Shown: positions 19,307-29,163, counted from the first letter of the stretch. The stretch: DNA of 64,000 nt from Streptomyces sp. NBC_00539 (GCF_036346105.1 NZ_CP107811.1:4731501-4795500); one strand, 5' to 3'. Made by a program: numbers and translations. The notes: generated from the letters alone by a model not told the origin.

Positions 19307-20020
19307 CTACGCGGTGGCCGGCTCCAGAGGTGTCCGGCGCCGGGCGAGGGCCTGGTCGTAGCGCAGCAGGACGAGACGGGCGAGGGCCGGGTGGTCGCCG
19401 AGCGGCGCCGCGGCCGGACCGGTCGCGGCAGCGGCGCTCTGGGCGGCGAAGCGGCCGGGGGCGGTGAAGTACGAGGCCACGGCGATCCGGTGGTGCCCGC
19501 GGGCCGCGAGGGTGCGCAGGGCGCCGGCCACGGACGGGGTCGCGGCGGAGGCGTGGGCGGCCACGACGGGCACCCCGCCGAGCCGCTCGGACAGCAGGGC
19601 GGCGGTGCGGCGGGTGTCCTCGGCGGCGTCCGGGTCGCGGGAGCCGGCGGCGGCCAGTACCACCGCCGTCCCCGGCGCCCAGGAGGCCTCCAGGAGCCGC
19701 TCGTACAGGGCCTCGACCAGCAGCGGGTGCGGCCCGAGCGGGGCCGCGACCCGGGTGCGCAGGTGCGCAGCGCGGGCGGCCGCCGCGGGGAGGTCGCGCT
19801 TGACGTGGTGTCCGCGGCTCAGCAGCAGCGGTACGAGGACGGCCTCCCCGGCGAGGGCGTCGAGCGTCTCGCCGAGCAGCGGCCGGTTCAGCTCGATGTG
19901 CCCGAGGCGGACGTCGAGGCGGGGGCGGAGCAGGCGGACCCGCTCCAGCAGGGCCCGGACGCTGTGGAGGGCGCGCGGGTCACGGCTGCCGTGGGCGACG
20001 GCGACGAGGGCGGGCTGCAT
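19307..20020 (-). CDS. Sirohydrochlorin chelatase (CbiX/SirB family)
   Basis: The 237-residue protein has the two-lobed chelatase fold with LVAVAHGSRDPRAL (first metal-binding His) and LVPLLLSRGHHVKRDLP (second His). It is predicted to insert Fe2+ into sirohydrochlorin to give sirohaem, the cofactor of NirB encoded 9 kb away. The ATG at 20020 opens directly before the conserved core. Another ATG at 20169, in a different frame, starts MTEPAHPPEIPALPVSP and sits at the expected distance from a GlnR-like box, hinting at a longer native N-terminus broken by a single-base shift or at an upstream ORF. Cobalt as metal is a lesser alternative. Confidence 0.87.
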   Translation of the reverse strand: MQPALVAVAHGSRDPRALHSVRALLERVRLLRPRLDVRLGHIELNRPLLGETLDALAGEAVLVPLLLSRGHHVKRDLPAAAARAAHLRTRVAAPLGPHPLLVEALYERLLEASWAPGTAVVLAAAGSRDPDAAEDTRRTAALLSERLGGVPVVAAHASAATPSVAGALRTLAARGHHRIAVASYFTAPGRFAAQSAAAATGPAAAPLGDHPALARLVLLRYDQALARRRTPLEPATA

Positions 20021-20191
20021 GCGGGCACTCCGTTGGTCCGGGCCCCGGGGGACGCGCGGTGTCCGGCTGAGCACCGGGACGGACGGTGATCCGGGTCGGC
20101 GGCTCGACGGCGGTGGCGGGGGGAGACGGGAAGGGCGGGGATTTCCGGAGGGTGCGCGGGCTCCGTCATGAACCGATCCTGCGGGGCGCAG

Positions 20192-20218
20192 ATTGCCGCC
20201 GCGTTGCGCCGCCGTGAC
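20192..20218 (-). promoter_or_regulatory. Candidate GlnR box upstream of the chelatase gene
   Basis: Read leftward, GTCAC, GCAAC and GCAAT occur at exact 11-nt spacing. The first two fit the GTnAC/GAAAC alternation of GlnR sites well and the third poorly. The box lies 22 bases before the ATG at 20169. The rest of the 328-base gap (20021-20348) has no other feature that I can support. Confidence 0.4.
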
Positions 20219-20348
20219 GGGTCTTTTCCGGCTGCTCACAGTGGGCGGGGCGGGACGCGGCCCGGCGGCGGGTGAAACCGGACCGGCCCCGGCCGCGTCC
20301 TGACCAGCGGAGACCGGGTGACAACCAGCGACAACCAGGGGGAACGTC

Positions 20349-21047
20349 ATGCGCGGAGCGCGCCTGAGCCGGATCGCGGGCGGGGTGCGGGGGCTGCTGC
20401 CGCGCACGGTGCGGGCCAGGCGGCGCGCCGTCCGGGCCGTGATGGTGCTGTGCGTGCTGGCGCTGCTGCCCTCGGCGTGGACGCACGCGGTGGCCGCCGA
20501 CCGGCTCGGCAGCACGGCCCAGGCACCCTCCGCCCCGGTGGCCGTGGTGTTCGGCGCGGGCCTGCTGGGCGCGCGGCCCACCCCGTACCTGGCCGACCGG
20601 CTCGACGCGGCCGCCGAGCTGTACCGCGCCGGAAAGGTCAAGGTCGTCCTGGTCACCGGGGACAACAGCCGTACCGAGTACTCGGAGCCGGACGTGATGC
20701 GCGCCTACCTGACCCGCCACGGGGTCCCGGACGACCGGATCGTCAGCGACTTCGCCGGGTTCGACACCTGGGACTCCTGCGTGCGGGCCCGGCGGATCTT
20801 CGGCGTGGACCGCGCGGTGCTGATCAGCCAGGGCTTCCACATCCGGCGGGCCGTGGCCCTGTGTCAGGCGGCGGGGGTGGAGTCGTACGGGGTCGGGGTG
20901 CAGGACGTACACGACGCGACCTGGTACTACGGCGGCGCCCGCGAGGTCTTCGCGGCCGGGAAGGCGGCGCTGGACGCGGTGTTCAAGCCGCGGCCGACGT
21001 TCCTGGGGCCCAAGGAGGACGGGGTGTCGCGCGCCCTGGCGCTCTGA
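20349..21047 (+). CDS. SanA/YdcF-like DUF218 membrane-anchored protein
   Basis: The 232-residue protein has a basic N-terminus, one transmembrane helix (about 28-48) and a DUF218 domain: VVFGAGLLGARPTPYLADRLDAA, KVVLVTGDNSRTEYSEPDVM, DYAGFDT-like DFAGFDTWDSCVRA and LISQGFHIRRAVALCQ. SanA in E. coli affects envelope permeability to vancomycin; the biochemical reaction of DUF218 proteins is unsettled. The ATG at 20349 follows GGGGGAAC. It lies divergent from the chelatase gene and 36 bases before the SDR gene, with which it may be cotranscribed. Confidence 0.85.
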   Translation: MRGARLSRIAGGVRGLLPRTVRARRRAVRAVMVLCVLALLPSAWTHAVAADRLGSTAQAPSAPVAVVFGAGLLGARPTPYLADRLDAAAELYRAGKVKVVLVTGDNSRTEYSEPDVMRAYLTRHGVPDDRIVSDFAGFDTWDSCVRARRIFGVDRAVLISQGFHIRRAVALCQAAGVESYGVGVQDVHDATWYYGGAREVFAAGKAALDAVFKPRPTFLGPKEDGVSRALAL

Positions 21048-21074
21048 CAGACTGGCACGGATTGTCAGACGTAG

Positions 21075-21857
<783 letters not shown>

Positions 21858-21960
21858 GCTCACCCCTGCCGGGCCGCAACAGCGCGTGCCGCCCGCACCG
21901 GCGCCGACGCCGCGCCTCACCGGGGGCCGGCGGGAGCGCTGAGGGGGAGAACCCCCGGCC

Positions 21961-21987
21961 GTAACGCGAGGGGGCGGTCCGTGTAAC
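21961..21987 (+). promoter_or_regulatory. Candidate GlnR box upstream of nasA
   Basis: Two perfect GTAAC sites (21961-21965 and 21983-21987) lie exactly 22 nt apart, as in GTnAC-N6-GAAAC-N6-GTnAC-N6-GAAAC. The intervening b-sites (GGGCG, GGCGC) are degenerate. The second GTAAC ends 23 bases before the ATG at 22011. GlnR control of nasA is established in Streptomyces; assignment of this site is inference. Confidence 0.6.
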
Positions 21988-22010
21988 ACCCGCGGCGCAC
22001 CGTGGTCGGT

Positions 22011-24092
22011 ATGCACACCGAAGGCACCGCCGGACCCGTCACCGCCACGCACTGCCCGTACTGCGCCCTGCAGTGCGGCATGAACCTGCGCGCCGGGACG
22101 GACGGCGGCGTCGAGGTGGAGGAGCGGCCCGACTTCCCCGTCAACCGGGGCGCCCTGTGCGGCAAGGGACGTACCGCCCCCGCCGTCCTGTCCTCGCGGG
22201 TGCGCCTGACGCAGCCGCTGGTGCGCGGCCGTACCGGGCGACTGGAGCCGGCCGGCTGGGACGAGGCACTGGACGCCGTCGCCGAGGGCCTCGCCCGCAC
22301 GGGGCGCTCGTACGGGCCGGACGCCGTCGGCGTCTTCGGCGGCGGCGGGCTGACCAACGAGAAGGCCTACGCGCTGGGCAAGTTCGCCCGCGTCGCCCTG
22401 CGCACCTCCCAGATCGACTACAACGGCCGCTTCTGCATGTCCTCCGCGGCCGCCGCCCACCAGCGCGCCTTCGGGCTGGACCGCGGCCTGCCGTTCCCGC
22501 TGGAGGACGTCCCCCGCACCGGCTGCGTGATCCTCGTCGGCTCCAACCTGGCCGAGACCATGCCGCCGGCCCTGCGCTTCCTGCGGGAACTCAAGGACAA
22601 CGGCGGCACGTTGATCGTGGTGGACCCGCGCCGCACCCGCACCGCCGAACAGGCCGACCTGCACCTCGCCCCCCGCCCCGGGACGGACCTCGCCCTCGCC
22701 CTGGGCCTGCTCCACCTCGTCGTCGCCGAAGGGCGCACCGACGAGGCGTTCATCGCCGGGCGCACCAGCGGCTGGCCCGAGGCGCGGGCCGCAGCGATGG
22801 CGCACTGGCCGGAGCTGGTGGAGCGGATCACCGGGGTCCCCGTGCCCCGACTGCGCGAGGCGGTGGGGATGTTCTGCGCCCCCGAGTCCGCCATGGTGCT
22901 GACCGCCCGCGGCCCGGAGCAGCAGTCCAAGGGCACCGACACCGTCGGCGCGTGGATCAACCTCTGCCTGGCCACGGGCCACGCCGGGCGCCCGCTGTCC
23001 GGTTACGGCTGCCTCACCGGGCAGGGCAACGGCCAGGGCGGGCGTGAGCACGGCCAGAAGGCCGACCAGCTCCCCGGGTACCGCAAGCTGACCGACCCGG
23101 CGGCCCGGGCCCACGTCGCCGGCGTCTGGGGCGTCGACCCGGACAGCCTGCCCGGCCCCGGCCGCAGCGCCTACGAACTCCTCGACGCCCTCGGCACCGA
23201 GGTGAAGGCGCTCCTGCTGATGGGCTCCAACCCGGTGGTCTCCGCGCCCCGCGCCGCCCACATCGAGGGCCGGATCCGCTCCCTGGACTTCCTCGCCGTC
23301 GCCGACGTCGTCCTCTCCGAGACCGCCGAACTGGCCGACGTGGTGCTCCCCGTCACCCAGTGGGCGGAGGAGGACGGCACCACCACCAGCCTGGAAGGCC
23401 GCGTCCTGTTGCGCCGCCGGGCCCTGACCCCGCCGTCGGGCGTCCGCACCGACCTGGAGGTCCTGCACGGCCTCGCCACCCGGCTCGGCGTCGAGAAGGG
23501 CTTCCCCACCGTCCCCGAGGAGGTGTTCGAGGAACTCCGCCGCGCCTCGGCGGGCGGCCCGGCCGACTACTCGGGGATCTCCTACGCCCGCGTCGAAGCA
23601 GAGCAGGGCGTCTTCTGGCCCTGCCCCGAGGGCTCGCCCGGAACACCCCGGCTGTTCCTGGACCGCTTCGCCACCGACGACGGCCGGGCCCGCTTCGTGC
23701 CCGTCGTGCACCGGGACGCGGCCGAGGTCCCCGACGCCGAGTACCCGCTGCTGCTCACCACCGGCCGGGTCGTGGCCCAGTACCAGTCCGGCGCCCAGAC
23801 CCGACGGGTCGCGGAGCTCAACGCGGCCGCCCCCGGCCCGTTCGTGGAACTCCACCCCCGCCTCGCCTCCCGCCTGGGCGTCACCGAAGGGGCCCCGCTG
23901 GCGGTCGTCTCCCGGCGCGGGCGCGCGGTCGCCCCGGCCCGCATCACCGACGCGATCCGGGCGGACACGGTGTTCATGCCGTTCCACTGGCCGGGGGAGG
24001 GGCGCGCGAACACCCTCACCAACCCGGCCCTGGACCCGGTTTCCCGCATGCCGGAGTTCAAGACCTGCGCGGTGCGGGTCGAGCCGGCCTGA
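22011..24092 (+). CDS. nasA: Assimilatory nitrate reductase catalytic subunit (molybdopterin oxidoreductase)
   Basis: The 693-residue cytoplasmic enzyme reduces nitrate to nitrite. The N-terminal [4Fe-4S] ligands are CPYCALQC plus LCGKG. The bis-MGD domains follow with NYNGRFCMSSA-like DYNGRFCMSS, GSNLAETMPP, SGYGCLTGQGNGQGGREHGQ and LLMGSNPVVS, and the C-terminal dinucleotide-binding beta barrel contains LTTGRVVAQYQSGAQTRR. The length fits Nas-type enzymes without a BFD extension, so it needs an external electron donor, possibly the FAD oxidoreductase at 10232-11503. The ATG at 22011 and a GTG nine bases earlier are both possible. A GlnR-like box lies immediately upstream. No molybdenum cofactor genes are nearby. 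Confidence 0.93.
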   Translation: MHTEGTAGPVTATHCPYCALQCGMNLRAGTDGGVEVEERPDFPVNRGALCGKGRTAPAVLSSRVRLTQPLVRGRTGRLEPAGWDEALDAVAEGLARTGRSYGPDAVGVFGGGGLTNEKAYALGKFARVALRTSQIDYNGRFCMSSAAAAHQRAFGLDRGLPFPLEDVPRTGCVILVGSNLAETMPPALRFLRELKDNGGTLIVVDPRRTRTAEQADLHLAPRPGTDLALALGLLHLVVAEGRTDEAFIAGRTSGWPEARAAAMAHWPELVERITGVPVPRLREAVGMFCAPESAMVLTARGPEQQSKGTDTVGAWINLCLATGHAGRPLSGYGCLTGQGNGQGGREHGQKADQLPGYRKLTDPAARAHVAGVWGVDPDSLPGPGRSAYELLDALGTEVKALLLMGSNPVVSAPRAAHIEGRIRSLDFLAVADVVLSETAELADVVLPVTQWAEEDGTTTSLEGRVLLRRRALTPPSGVRTDLEVLHGLATRLGVEKGFPTVPEEVFEELRRASAGGPADYSGISYARVEAEQGVFWPCPEGSPGTPRLFLDRFATDDGRARFVPVVHRDAAEVPDAEYPLLLTTGRVVAQYQSGAQTRRVAELNAAAPGPFVELHPRLASRLGVTEGAPLAVVSRRGRAVAPARITDAIRADTVFMPFHWPGEGRANTLTNPALDPVSRMPEFKTCAVRVEPA

Positions 24093-24266
24093 GCCGCGGG
24101 CCCGCTCGGACATGCGTCCGGGCGGCTTCGGGCGTCCCGGCGGGGGGTAACCATCCGGTCACGCACCGGACTCAGAAAGTGCTCGCACGCCCCTCGTGGC
24201 TGCGATGTGTCGTACCCCACACTGAAATCCGGTGCCCCCGTCCTCGGAGCCCTGGAGGTCGCCCCC

Positions 24267-25430
24267 GTGCAGACCCAGACCCTGACCGCGAACGTGAGCC
24301 ACCCCGCCCAGGCCGACGAACCCGCCGATGCGGAGGCCGAAGTCGTGGACGTCGAGCCCGAGGAACCGGAGGTCCTCGACCTGACCGGGGAGGTGCCCGA
24401 GCAGCGCGGGCGCGACGGCGACCATGAAGGCGGGACGGGTGAGACGGGCGGGACGGGTGAGACGGGCGGGACGGGTGAGACGGGCGGGACGGGCCGGACG
24501 GCCGGTACGGGCGGGGCGGGCCCCTCCGCGGACCTGTTCCGGCAGTACCTGCGCGAGATAGGCAGGATCCCGCTCCTGACCGCGGTCGAGGAGGTCGAAC
24601 TCGCCCGGCGCGTCGAAGCGGGACTGTTCGCCGAGGAGAAACTCGCCGCCGCCACCGGGCTCGACCTCCAGCTCACCCTCGACCTGGACAAGCTCGTCGT
24701 CATGGGCCGCATGGCCAAACGCCGCCTCATCGAGTCCAACCTGCGGCTCGTCGTCTCCGTGGCCAAGCGCTACGTGGGCCGCGGGCTCACCATGCTCGAC
24801 CTCGTCCAGGAGGGGAACCTCGGGCTCATCCGGGCCGTTGAGAAGTTCGACTACGCCCGCGGCTACAAGTTCTCCACCTACGCCACCTGGTGGATCCGGC
24901 AGGCGATGTCCCGGGCCCTCGCCGACCAGGCCCGGACCATCCGCGTGCCCGTACACGTCGTGGAACTGATCAACCGCGTGGTGCGCGTGCAGCGCCGCAT
25001 GCTCCAGGAGCGGGGGTACGAGCCCACCGCCGAAGAGGTCGCCGCCCACCTGGAACTGACCCCCGAACGGGTGCTGGAGGTGCTCCGCCTCGCCCAGGAG
25101 CCGGTCTCCCTGCACGCGCCGGTCGGCGAGGAGGACGACGTCGCCCTCGGCGACCTCATCGAGGACGGGGACGCCGCCTCACCCGTCGAGTCCGCCGCGT
25201 TCTTCCTGCTGCGCGAGCACCTCGAAGCCGTGCTGTCGACCCTCGGCGAACGCGAACGCAAGGTCGTCCAGCTCCGCTACGGCCTCGCCGACGGCCGCCC
25301 GCGCACCCTGGAGGAGATCGGACGGATCTTCGGCGTGACCCGCGAGCGGATCCGCCAGATCGAGTCCAAGACGCTCAACAAACTGCGCGACCACGCCTTC
25401 GCCGACCAACTGCGCGGCTACCTCGACTGA
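24267..25430 (+). CDS. hrdA: RNA polymerase sigma-70 family factor, HrdA-like
   Basis: The 387-residue group 1/2 sigma factor has region 1.2 ([18 protein letters not shown]), regions 2.1-2.4 ([53 protein letters not shown]), region 3 and region 4.2 ([20 protein letters not shown]). It thus recognises housekeeping-like promoters. The N-terminal 80 residues are acidic and include a Gly-Thr-Glu repeat. The GTG at 24267 has GGAGG 8 bases upstream; a GTG at 24207 would add 20 residues. Being shorter than HrdB and lying near dnaG and the ABC exporters as I recall for hrdA in Streptomyces, it is named HrdA; HrdC-type identity is the alternative. Confidence 0.85.
   Translation: MQTQTLTANVSHPAQADEPADAEAEVVDVEPEEPEVLDLTGEVPEQRGRDGDHEGGTGETGGTGETGGTGETGGTGRTAGTGGAGPSADLFRQYLREIGRIPLLTAVEEVELARRVEAGLFAEEKLAAATGLDLQLTLDLDKLVVMGRMAKRRLIESNLRLVVSVAKRYVGRGLTMLDLVQEGNLGLIRAVEKFDYARGYKFSTYATWWIRQAMSRALADQARTIRVPVHVVELINRVVRVQRRMLQERGYEPTAEEVAAHLELTPERVLEVLRLAQEPVSLHAPVGEEDDVALGDLIEDGDAASPVESAAFFLLREHLEAVLSTLGERERKVVQLRYGLADGRPRTLEEIGRIFGVTRERIRQIESKTLNKLRDHAFADQLRGYLD
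24430..24493 (+). repeat. 18-bp in-frame tandem repeat inside the sigma factor gene
   Basis: Three exact copies of an 18-base unit (24430-24447, 24448-24465, 24466-24483) and a partial fourth encode repeated GGTGET. The tract lies in the linker before region 1.2. Exact DNA identity suggests recent expansion. Confidence 0.9.
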
Positions 25431-25464
25431 GCGGCCCCCCCCGGGAGACCCGCTGCGCACGAAA

Positions 25465-25490
25465 GGGGTGCCCCCGTACGAGGGCACCCC
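25465..25490. terminator. Bidirectional hairpin between sigma factor and ABC exporter genes
   Basis: GGGGTGCCC (25465-25473) pairs with GGGCACCCC (25482-25490) around an 8-nt loop. The flanking genes converge, so it can serve both. Confidence 0.7.
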
Positions 25491-25510
25491 CGGCCGACGG
25501 CGAGGTCCGG

Positions 25511-27433
25511 CTAGTCGACCTCGGCCACCGCCTGCGCGAACTGCGCCGCGTACAGCCGCGCGTAGGCGCCGTCCGACTCGAGCAGTTCCTCGTGCGTGCC
25601 CTGCTCCACGATCGAGCCATTCTCCATCACCAGGATCACGTCCGCGTCGCGGATGGTGGAGAGCCGGTGCGCGATCACGAAGGACGTACGGCCGTGCGCG
25701 AGGCGCGCCATCGCCTTCTGGATCAGCACCTCGGTACGGGTGTCCACTGAGCTCGTCGCCTCGTCGAGCACCAGGATCACCGGATCCGACAGGAACGCCC
25801 GGGCGATCGTGATGAGCTGCTTCTCACCCGCGCTGACGCCCGCGCCCTCGTCGTCCAGCACCGTGTCGTAGCCGTCCGGCAGGGTGCGGATGAACCGGTC
25901 CGCGTGCGCGGCCCGCGCCGCCTCCTCGATCTCCTCGCGCGTGACCTCGCGCGAAGCCCCGTAGGCGATGTTCTCCGCGATGGTGCCGCCGAACAGCCAG
26001 GTGTCCTGGAGCACCATGCCGATGCCCGTGCGCAGTTCCTCGCGGGTCATCTTCGCGACGTCCACCCCGTCCAGGGCGATCCGGCCGCCGGTGACCTCGT
26101 AGAACCGCATCAGCAGGTTGACGAGCGTGGTCTTGCCGGCGCCCGTCGGGCCGACGATCGCGACCGTCTGCCCCGGCTCGACGCTCAGCGAGAGGCCCTC
26201 GATGAGCGGCTTGTCCGGCTCGTAGCGGAACGCCACCTTGTCGAGGGTGACCTGGCCCCGCAGCCGCTCCGGCCGCTCGGGAACCTCCGCGTCCGGCTCT
26301 TGCTCCCGCGCGTCCAGCAGCTCGTACACGCGCTCCGCCGAGGCGACTCCGGACTGCACCAGGTTCGCCATCGAGGCGACCTGCGTCAGCGGCATCGAGA
26401 ACTGGCGCGAGTACTGGATGAAGGCCTGCACGTCACCGATCGACAGGGAACCCGAGGCCACCCGCAGACCGCCGACCACCGCCACCAGCACGTAGTTGAT
26501 GTTCGAGATGAAGAACATCACCGGCTGCATGATCCCGCTGACCAGCTGTGCCTTGAACGAGGCCCGGTACAGCGCCTCGTTCTGCTCGGCGAAGACGGCC
26601 GCGGACTCCTTCTGCCGGCCGAACACCTTGACCAGCGTGTGGCCCGAGTACATCTCCTCCACGTGCGCGTTGAGCGCGCCCGTGGACTTCCACTGCGCCA
26701 CGAACTGCGGCTGCGACTTCTTGCCGATCTTCGCCGCGACGAACACCGACACGGGGATCGTCACCAGGGCGACCAGCGCCAGCAGCGGCGAGATCCAGAA
26801 CATCATCGCCAGCACGCCGACGATCGTCAGCAGCGAGTTGAGCAGCTGGCCCATCGTCTGCTGGAGCGTCTGCCCGATGTTGTCGATGTCGTTCGTGGCG
26901 CGGCTGAGGACCTCACCGCGCTTCTGCTGGTCGAAGTACGACAGCGGCAGCCGCGACAGCTTCCCCCGCAGCTCCTCGCGCAGCCGGAACACGGTGCCGT
27001 TCATGATGTGGTTCGACAGCCGCGTCGCGACCAGCATCAGCAGTCCGGCGAGGGTGAAGACCACCAGCGCCCAGACCGCGACGGACCCGACCGCGGAGAA
27101 GTCGATGCCCCGGCCCGGGGTGAAGTCGGTGCCGGACAGCATGTCCGCCATGCCGCCCTGCCCCCTGGCGCGCAGGCCGTCCAGCGCCTGCGCCTTGGTG
27201 ATCCCGGCCGGCATCTGCCGCCCGACGATCCCGGCGAACACCAGGTCGGTGGCGTTGCCGAGGATCTTCGGCCCCACCACCGAGCAGGCGACGCTGCCGA
27301 CGACGGCCGCGACCATGCCCCAGATCCTGGCCCGGTCCTGCGCGAGCTGGCCCAGCAGCCGCTTGCCCGATCCCTTGAAGTCCATGGACCGCTGGACCGG
27401 CCCCATCATCATCCGTCCTCCGGGCCCGCTCAT
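25511..27433 (-). CDS. ABC exporter half-transporter, catalytic Walker B (heterodimer partner B)
   Basis: The 640-residue protein fuses a six-helix type I exporter membrane domain (about residues 40-350) to an ATPase domain. Walker A is GPTGAGKTT and Walker B is VILVLDEATSSVD with the catalytic Glu. The signature is unusual, VSAGEKQL instead of LSGGQ. An extra soluble loop (about 90-115) follows the first helix. The ATG overlaps the previous gene's stop (ATGA), so the two halves are translationally coupled and very probably form a heterodimer. Export of drugs, lipids or peptides is the family role; the substrate is unknown. Confidence 0.93.
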   Translation of the reverse strand: MSGPGGRMMMGPVQRSMDFKGSGKRLLGQLAQDRARIWGMVAAVVGSVACSVVGPKILGNATDLVFAGIVGRQMPAGITKAQALDGLRARGQGGMADMLSGTDFTPGRGIDFSAVGSVAVWALVVFTLAGLLMLVATRLSNHIMNGTVFRLREELRGKLSRLPLSYFDQQKRGEVLSRATNDIDNIGQTLQQTMGQLLNSLLTIVGVLAMMFWISPLLALVALVTIPVSVFVAAKIGKKSQPQFVAQWKSTGALNAHVEEMYSGHTLVKVFGRQKESAAVFAEQNEALYRASFKAQLVSGIMQPVMFFISNINYVLVAVVGGLRVASGSLSIGDVQAFIQYSRQFSMPLTQVASMANLVQSGVASAERVYELLDAREQEPDAEVPERPERLRGQVTLDKVAFRYEPDKPLIEGLSLSVEPGQTVAIVGPTGAGKTTLVNLLMRFYEVTGGRIALDGVDVAKMTREELRTGIGMVLQDTWLFGGTIAENIAYGASREVTREEIEEAARAAHADRFIRTLPDGYDTVLDDEGAGVSAGEKQLITIARAFLSDPVILVLDEATSSVDTRTEVLIQKAMARLAHGRTSFVIAHRLSTIRDADVILVMENGSIVEQGTHEELLESDGAYARLYAAQFAQAVAEVD

Positions 27434-29163
27434 GCGGCCTCCGCCTCCGTCAGCTGGGAGAGCACGATCTCCCGGTAGGTCTCATTGCCGGCCATCAGTT
27501 CGTGATGGCGCCCCTCGCCCACCACCTGGCCCTCGTCCAGGACGATGATCCGGTCGGCGTCACGGATCGTGGACACCCGCTGGGCCACGATGACGACGGT
27601 CGCGTTCTGCGTCTCCAGGGCCAGCGCGGCGCGCAGCGCCGCGTCCGTCGCGTAGTCCAGGGCCGAGAAGGAGTCGTCGAACAGATAGATCTCCGGACGC
27701 TGCACCAGCGTGCGGGCGATCGCCAGCCGTTGGCGCTGCCCGCCGGAGACGTTGGTGCCGCCCTGGGTGATCGGCGCGTCCAGTCCCCCTTCGAGTGCGG
27801 AGACGAACCCGCGGGCCTGGGCCACCTCCAGGGCGTGCCACAGCTCTTCGTCCGTCGCCTCGGGGCGCCCGTAGCGCAGGTTGGAGGCCACGGTCCCGGA
27901 GAACAGGTACGGCTTCTGCGGAACCATGCCGACCGTCTTGGCCAGCAGCTCCGGGTCGAGCCGGCGTACGTCCTCCCCGTCGACGAGCACCTCGCCGCCG
28001 GTCGCGTCGAACAGCCGCGGCACCAGGCCGAGCAGCGTGGACTTGCCGCTGCCCGTCGAGCCGATGACGGCGGTCGTCTCGCCCGGGCGGGCCAGCAGGT
28101 CCACCCCGCGCAGCACCGGCGCCTCGGCGCCCGGGTAGCGGAAGTCGGCGCCGCGCAGCTCCAGCTGCCCGTGCCGCAGCAGCTTGCGTACCGGGTCGGC
28201 CGGCGGGATGACGCTGGAGTCGGTGTCCAGGACCTCCTGGATGCGCTCGGCGCACACCTCGGCGCGCGGCACCATCATGAACATGAAGGTGGCCATCATC
28301 ACGGACATGACGATCTGCATCAGGTAGGCGAGGAACGCCGTCAGCTGGCCGATCTCCATGCCGTTGCCGTCCACGCGCATCGCGCCGAACCAGATGACGG
28401 CGACGCTGGAGATGTTCACGACGACGATGACGACCGGGAACATCAGCGCGAGCAGCTTGCCGGAGGCCAGCGACACCCCGGTCAGCTCCGCGTTCGCCTC
28501 CCGGAAGCGCTCCTTCTCGTAGGAGTCGCGGACGAAGGCGCGGATCACGCGGTTGCCGGTGATCTGCTCGCGCAGCACCCGGTTCACGATGTCCAGCCGT
28601 GTCTGCATCGTGCGGAACAGCGGGCGCGTCTTGAAGACGATCGTGCCGACGGACAGGCCGAGGACGGGGACGACGGCGAGCAGCACCCCGGACAGCTTCA
28701 CGTCCAGCGACAGCGCCATGGCGATACCGCCGATGCACATGATCGGCGCCGACACCATCAGCGTGAAGGTCATCAGGACCAGCATCTGGACCTGCTGTAC
28801 GTCGTTCGTCGTACGGGTGATCAGCGACGGGGCGCCGAACTGGCCGAGCTCCCTGGCGGAGAAGCTCTGCACCCGGTCGAAGACGGCGCCGCGGATGTCC
28901 CTCCCGACCGCGGCGGCGGTGCGGGCGCCGAAGTAGACGGCGCCGATGTTGCAGGTGAGCTGGACGAGCGACACGCCCAGCATCAGGGCGCCGAAACGCA
29001 GGATGTACCCCGTGTCACCGCTGACGACACCGTTGTCGATGATGTCCGCGTTGAGCGTGGGCAGGTAGAGGCTCGCACTGGTCTGCAGCAGTTGCAGCAG
29101 CACCAGGAGGGCGATGGGTTTCCTGTACGGACGCAGGTGTGTCCGCAGAAGTCGTATGAGCAC
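27430..29163 (-). CDS. ABC exporter half-transporter, degenerate Walker B (heterodimer partner A)
   Basis: The 577-residue fused membrane-ATPase protein has six helices (about residues 15-310), Walker A GSTGSGKST, canonical signature VSGGQRQR and Walker B YLFDDSFSALD, in which Asp replaces the catalytic Glu. This is the pattern of asymmetric heterodimeric exporters such as TmrAB and BmrCD, with one hydrolytic site and one degenerate site. It starts with GTG at 29163 and lacks a signal peptide, as expected. It is first in the two-gene operon. Confidence 0.93.
   Translation of the reverse strand: MLIRLLRTHLRPYRKPIALLVLLQLLQTSASLYLPTLNADIIDNGVVSGDTGYILRFGALMLGVSLVQLTCNIGAVYFGARTAAAVGRDIRGAVFDRVQSFSARELGQFGAPSLITRTTNDVQQVQMLVLMTFTLMVSAPIMCIGGIAMALSLDVKLSGVLLAVVPVLGLSVGTIVFKTRPLFRTMQTRLDIVNRVLREQITGNRVIRAFVRDSYEKERFREANAELTGVSLASGKLLALMFPVVIVVVNISSVAVIWFGAMRVDGNGMEIGQLTAFLAYLMQIVMSVMMATFMFMMVPRAEVCAERIQEVLDTDSSVIPPADPVRKLLRHGQLELRGADFRYPGAEAPVLRGVDLLARPGETTAVIGSTGSGKSTLLGLVPRLFDATGGEVLVDGEDVRRLDPELLAKTVGMVPQKPYLFSGTVASNLRYGRPEATDEELWHALEVAQARGFVSALEGGLDAPITQGGTNVSGGQRQRLAIARTLVQRPEIYLFDDSFSALDYATDAALRAALALETQNATVVIVAQRVSTIRDADRIIVLDEGQVVGEGRHHELMAGNETYREIVLSQLTEAEAA

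Noticed and set aside
24147-24170. GlnR box before the sigma factor gene (GTAAC-N6-GTCAC)
   Set aside because: The pentamers do not follow the GTnAC/GAAAC alternation and there is no functional reason to expect it.
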